From Lepidodermella squamata (taxonomy: Eukaryota > Gastrotricha), in contig JBLDXI010000023.1 of assembly GCA_047495785.1 (NCBI GenBank), forward strand, positions 310,001 through 374,000: a DNA stretch of 64,000 bases. The letters run 5' to 3'. Made by a program: the position numbers and the translations under genes. Each line of letters opens with the position of its first letter. Position 1 is the first letter of the stretch. Shown one piece after another: positions 60,164-64,000 of this stretch. The notes under the pieces were generated by a model. The model saw only the letters and a program-made list of their open reading frames with translations. It did no database searches and had not been told where the DNA came from.

Positions 60164-61043
60164 TTTTTAAACTTTGAACCGATACGTTTCGCATTTCGTA
60201 GAGTCTTTTCTCAGCGTGGTTAATCGTGGGCGTCAGGCGGCTCGTGCTTCTCAGGAATTCAGAATAATTAATGCAGAAAATTGTCAAAACTCAGGCATAA
60301 TTAGCAAAAAGCACTCAGAAATTAGTGCCTACCTGTTATAAGCGGGAAAGAGTGCGTCGAATTCCTGACGCAAAGCTGTCTTCTATTTTGATTAGGATAA
60401 AGTTATCAATGAGATGGCATTTGCACTCTTAATAATTACTAAGGGTAACAGCACACTTTTTTAGTCTAAAATCCGCTTGGTAATTCTAACTTTTCTAGGT
60501 TGAAATAAAACCGGACCATCTTATTTTGTCTCTCTGTAGCATTTATGTCTATAGGGTTCCAGCGACCAGTGACCACATCGGATTTCTAAAAACTGGGCAA
60601 AGCTATTCAAACTAGGAGAAATTGGAAAAATTACCGAACAGAATTGCTCTCGTGAATTTTTCTATGACGCAGAACGTCATACAATCCAAACAACGAAATT
60701 CGCGATAAAACATGTCATTTCGTCGATTCGGTCGATCACGTCAGCTGTAAGGGAAAACTGTAAGAAAAGGACGAAGAAAGTTTTTAGCAGTGGAGACATG
60801 ATTTTTACCTATAGGTAATCGAAAATCAGAGTTTTTTCAGGCAGGCTTTCCTAACAGTTACCTATATCGATTTGCGCTTTGTGTTATCCATGAAAATTCA
60901 TTAAATTTTACTATAAATAAACAAAACCCCTAGAAACGGCCACTCAACAACTCAACCAACAACAACCAATACCAACTGGCTGGTAGGAGTGCGCGAGCGG
61001 AGGAAACACCAGCGGACCGGAAAATGTGCAAAGAGATGACAAC
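60164..61043. other. Upstream of GPCR copy 2, nothing assignable
   Basis: AT-rich with no gene seen. The promoter of copy 2 should lie here on the minus strand. Confidence 0.4.
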
Positions 61044-61381
61044 CATTGTGTGACCACTTAAAAGTCCAATCCAATGCGCACGCTGATTGGTCAATCGATC
61101 GTTGCTATGACTCCCGGATGAAACATGTTGGTCGTGCGATCCATAAGATTTTTTGCAACAAGTGTTTTTTGCCGCAGCAATTTACCATCATTAATATGGA
61201 GTTTACGCTCGTGGTCAATGGAAACCGTGCAGAGGGTGTGGCAAGGTCATTTTTGCATAAATATAAAATAATTTATTAGTGGATCGCACGACTAAATTGT
61301 TTCATGCCGGAGTCATTAGCAACGATAAATTGACCAATCAGCGTGCGCGCCAAAGTTCAACTTACCAGCGGTTCCACAATG
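61044..61381. repeat. Palindromic MITE-like element
   Basis: The left arm (best at 61076-61146) and right arm (61276-61350) are reverse complements with some changes: GCACGCTGATTGGTCAAT, ATCGTTGCTA, GTCGTGCGATCCA appear in order in both. The match continues weakly out to CATTGTG at 61044-61050 and CACAATG at 61375-61381. No coding content; the plus ORF at 61046-61279 is a by-product. A target duplication is not evident. Confidence 0.65.
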
Positions 61382-61529
61382 ACTCAGGTACCGGGTAGTA
61401 AGGAGGAGGCTATGTCATAATGCAGTAATGAACAATGAAGAACACGTATGATTTTTCCAATGATGTGAAACGGCATTGTTTCAAGGCTGGTTTTCGACAT
61501 TACGAATTGTAGTATTCACGCACTGTGTA

Positions 61530-62395
61530 CACAGGAAAAAAAAAGGCATGAATTCAGGCTTTTTGCTAACATTAGCGAGCTCACACGCGATCCTTGTAAT
61601 TCGGGCCCTATGCGTATCCTTTTTCATGCTTTTTTTGCAAAGGCATTAAGCGCATGAACGTTTTTTTACAACCCCCGAATTCATGGGTTTTGAATTTTTA
61701 GATGTGTGCATATTTAAATGAGGTAAAAAATAAAGAGCAGAAAAATGACGCATTGGCGGGGATTCGAACCCTAGTCTCTAGAGTTACAGGCGAGGATTCT
61801 TACCACTTTACTACCAATGCTTAGATGAAAACTAATGCTCACATCGCCTAATCTTCCCATTTCTCTGTTGGACTTGTACCTTTTTTAACTTAAAAATTTT
61901 CAGCGACGAAAAACTAGCATTAGGGCCGATGCACCGCGGCTTGTTTAGGAACTAAATGCTCAATTCCAATCTGAACTGTAACTAAGATGCAATCTGGGTT
62001 ATTTAGGATCACTCGACTCTGTCAAATTAACGATAATTGATATCATTTTGATCATCGTGAAGTGTTTTCTGCTCGATCTAATGCTATGAGATATTAAACT
62101 TGATCGAAATTGGGTGGATACCTCGTCTCGATGCTTATTTTATCCCGAAAAGTTCAGTAACTGAAGAATAAATATCAATGCTGTGTGTTATTTCAATTGA
62201 AATATAATGCGCTTTGAAAGGCATGAAAATCAAGCACATGATTTACAAGCCTTCATAAAAAAGCGTGAATTAGGGTCTCAAAAATCCTTGTATTTCATGC
62301 CCCCAAGTTAGGGCTCGATTTTTTTCCCCAAATTCATGTCGCGTGCTGAGATTCATGCCTTAGAAAACTGAATTCATGCCTTTTTTTTTCCTGTG
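61530..62395. mobile_element. Tc1/mariner-type MITE with perfect 28-bp TIRs and TA flanks
   Basis: The TIR is CACAGG, nine A, then GGCATGAATTCAG at 61530-61557; its exact complement is at 62368-62395. TA flanks both ends (61528-61529 and 62396-62397), the target duplication of Tc1/mariner transposases. Inside each end are several more CATGAA or TTCATG words, possible subterminal transposase sites. There is no transposase, so it would be non-autonomous. A tRNA-like sequence lies in its left third. Confidence 0.82.
61750..61820 (-). tRNA. tRNA-Gly-like sequence with a GTA anticodon, likely pseudo-tRNA
   Basis: The minus strand gives 71 nt with a perfect 7-bp acceptor stem (GCATTGG with CCAATGC), an A-box-like D arm with AGTGGTAAG, and a B box GGTTCGAATCC. 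Acceptor, D arm and the CTCGCCTG segment match metazoan tRNA-Gly(GCC). The loop reads CTGTAAC, so the anticodon is GTA (Tyr). The anticodon stem has two mismatches (C29-T41, C31-T39) and the T stem has an A-C mismatch. A pseudo-tRNA or tRNA-derived repeat head carried by the surrounding MITE is the best reading; its promoter boxes look intact. Confidence 0.6.
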
Positions 62396-62759
62396 TAGCC
62401 ATTGGGCGATACACTTTTCCCGTGTTCACATAGCCATGACCAATTATTATCATTATTTCTGAGCGGTTCAGACAATTTATCTGTTAATTTTTTAATTTGT
62501 TGAAGACTCCGAAAATCAAAATAATTTAGTACAGAGTACAGAGCCAGATTTAGCGAAATCGGCGCTAAATTTGGCTTACAGATCTGGCGCGTGCCGTATT
62601 TTTTTGCTGATGATCAGCGGCGAAAGCAATAAAATCCATTCATTACTATCATTGCGACTACGGCATCACACCTGCCAGTTGTTTTTCTGTTTCGGTAGAC
62701 AAGCAAGCTTTATTCAAATCCAGAAACACTAAAGGTCTACATGGTCACCTGGTGCTGTT
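62396..62759. other. Downstream of GPCR copy 3
   Basis: Non-coding 3' flank of the third receptor gene; nothing else is seen. Confidence 0.5.
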
Positions 62760-64000
62760 TCAGCGGCGTAAGAAAGCCGGATACAGCCAAGTAGCTGATT
62801 CTAACATCGAAAATATAAGAGCAGCATAGCTGATAGCTACGTCTTGGTTTATCGGATGATCTGCTAAAATAACAGCGATCAAAATACCAGCTGGTAGCAA
62901 AGCAGCGCCAAATATTGCTGAGATACAAGCAGCAGAAAATTCTCGGCAATTCTTAGCGAGTCCTTTGATATGGTTCAAGTGAAAAGCTGCCATCAACGCC
63001 CCAATCAAAAACAGCAGTTGAATCGCTCCAAGAGCAGCAATCAAAGTAAAACCTTCAAGACTCATGGAACATCGTAAAAGCCAGGTTTCCTCCAACGTAT
63101 CGACAAGCTCAAAGTAAACTGGCTGGACAAAGGACTCCTCTCGGCATTTGATCCCATTTACCGCTAGCCATGCAGCAGAAATTCCGAAGCATGGCAGAAT
63201 AAGTAAACATCCCGCATAAACACTTTTTCGGTCGAATATTTTGCAGTAATTTTGAGGAAGTTGTAAAACAGGCTTCGTCCATATCGAAGTTGTTACCGAG
63301 GAGACGCGAGACCTGTGGGATGGAAATGGAGTCGCTGTAGACTTGCGATTGTCTATCAAACTTTCCCGGATGTTTTTTCGTACGAAAACTCTGATAACAT
63401 TCAAACGTGCTGTTATCAAACTACAAATCACGAGGAGTCCCAAACCAAGGCTAGCGAATGAGGCTGTTTCGATTTGCGTAGTTCTGTCTAACACGAAAAG
63501 CAAGCATGAAACGTTGAGGAGCAAACATCCGAACAGTCCCACTAGCTTCAACTTCCGGTAGTTCCAACAGGATGAAGGTTTGTCGAGTGCAATCGCGACA
63601 ATGCTCGAAATTTGCACTACAGACAACAGGGCATTGAATACGGAAATAATGTAAAAAGCAGGTCGATTGACCCTTAGAAAATTAATGTGAACTAAAGGTC
63701 GATCACGAGGTGGATATCCCAGAATCCAATTTGCTCTCGCAACCTTTTGTAGGGGAAAACTTCGAAGGTCAAATTCGCCGAAAGTTTTGTTCAAGCTCTG
63801 TTTTACCAGATAAATTGCATGCATACCATCTGATTGACTCCACTGGGTAACAGCAAAAATGTCACCTAACAGCTGGCCAGTTTTGCTGTAGGATGTTTTG
63901 CCAACCCTGACACCATCATACTCAAGAGCCAAAATCGCCTCATTCGCAATCTTCACCACAATTTCGGGCTGGCTGCTGTAGTCTCGCAACGACAGGCTGA
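62760..64000 (-). CDS. GABA-B-like class C GPCR, copy 3, N-terminal part beyond the window
   Basis: The minus frame is open from the right edge ('SLSLRDYSSQPEIVVKIANE') to TGA at 62760-62762, about 412 codons. It holds the end of the ectodomain ('YDGVRVGKTSYSKTGQLLGD', 'WILGYPPRDRPLVHINFL') and all seven membrane segments, ending 'SATWLYPAFLRR' just after TM7. The 'VGKTSYSKTGQLLGDI' run is nearly the same as in copy 1, so copies 1 and 3 are closer to each other than to copy 2. The signal peptide and most of the ectodomain lie beyond 64000. No break is seen. Confidence 0.85.
   Translation of the reverse strand, partial: SLSLRDYSSQPEIVVKIANEAILALEYDGVRVGKTSYSKTGQLLGDIFAVTQWSQSDGMHAIYLVKQSLNKTFGEFDLRSFPLQKVARANWILGYPPRDRPLVHINFLRVNRPAFYIISVFNALLSVVQISSIVAIALDKPSSCWNYRKLKLVGLFGCLLLNVSCLLFVLDRTTQIETASFASLGLGLLVICSLITARLNVIRVFVRKNIRESLIDNRKSTATPFPSHRSRVSSVTTSIWTKPVLQLPQNYCKIFDRKSVYAGCLLILPCFGISAAWLAVNGIKCREESFVQPVYFELVDTLEETWLLRCSMSLEGFTLIAALGAIQLLFLIGALMAAFHLNHIKGLAKNCREFSAACISAIFGAALLPAGILIAVILADHPINQDVAISYAALIFSMLESATWLYPAFLRR

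Noticed and set aside
1-64000. CRISPR arrays, operons or other prokaryotic systems
   Set aside because: The genes have spliceosomal introns and poly(A) signals; no array of regularly spaced repeats is present.

Overview
The window is eukaryotic, almost certainly from an invertebrate animal. The supported genes have GT-AG introns with AT-rich bodies and acceptors of the TTTTCAG or TTTTTAG kind. Exons are GC-richer, AATAAA signals follow several genes, and most of the remaining space is LINE, SINE, MITE and Helitron-type repeats. The gene set (RIC1, a TFIP11 piece, a nuclear-receptor-like gene, an LRR membrane protein, class C GPCRs) is metazoan. The splice-site style recalls nematodes or another ecdysozoan. 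An interstitial CCCTAA tract shows only that the TTAGGG motif occurs here; it does not fix the phylum.

Left part, 1-20.4 kb, is dominated by mobile DNA. It opens with the end of a Helitron-type PIF1 helicase ORF (1-2043). Next is a full-length but dead APE-type LINE (about 5014-10058) flanked by a 17-bp duplication. The LINE is split by a 769-bp element whose two 213-nt arms look identical. A truncated TFIP11 gene (11227-12944) keeps a proper 3' intron, stop and poly(A) signal but carries an in-frame TAG and lacks its N-terminal half. Three pieces of a GC-rich inverted-repeat family and a tRNA-like SINE candidate follow.

Middle part, 20.5-41.3 kb, is one RIC1 gene of eight exons (1494 aa, all junctions in phase). 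RIC1 with RGP1 forms the GEF for RAB6 at the Golgi. Its 9.3-kb third intron holds, on the opposite strand, a tandem array of four two-exon genes that I read as DUF2431/BMT5-like Rossmann methyltransferases; a 5'-truncated LINE sits between copies 2 and 3. Intron 4 holds a tRNA-derived SINE with a perfect 12-bp target duplication. Intron 5 holds a possible small antisense gene for a Tyr/Pro/Met-rich peptide.

Right part, 41.3-64 kb: an atypical nuclear-receptor-like gene (46684-50164, 5' end not found), then a type I LRR membrane protein (51500-53911) whose first intron contains the telomere-like tract. Last come three intronless GABA-B-like class C GPCR genes in tandem on the minus strand, the last running off the window. 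A small EGF-domain gene lies between the first two. A palindromic MITE and a TA-flanked Tc1/mariner-type MITE that carries a tRNA-Gly-like sequence lie between the second and third receptors.

The observations most worth following are the nested methyltransferase array, the intronless tailless GPCR array, the MITE with an internal tRNA, the identical-armed palindrome, and the TFIP11 locus with its single nonsense codon.
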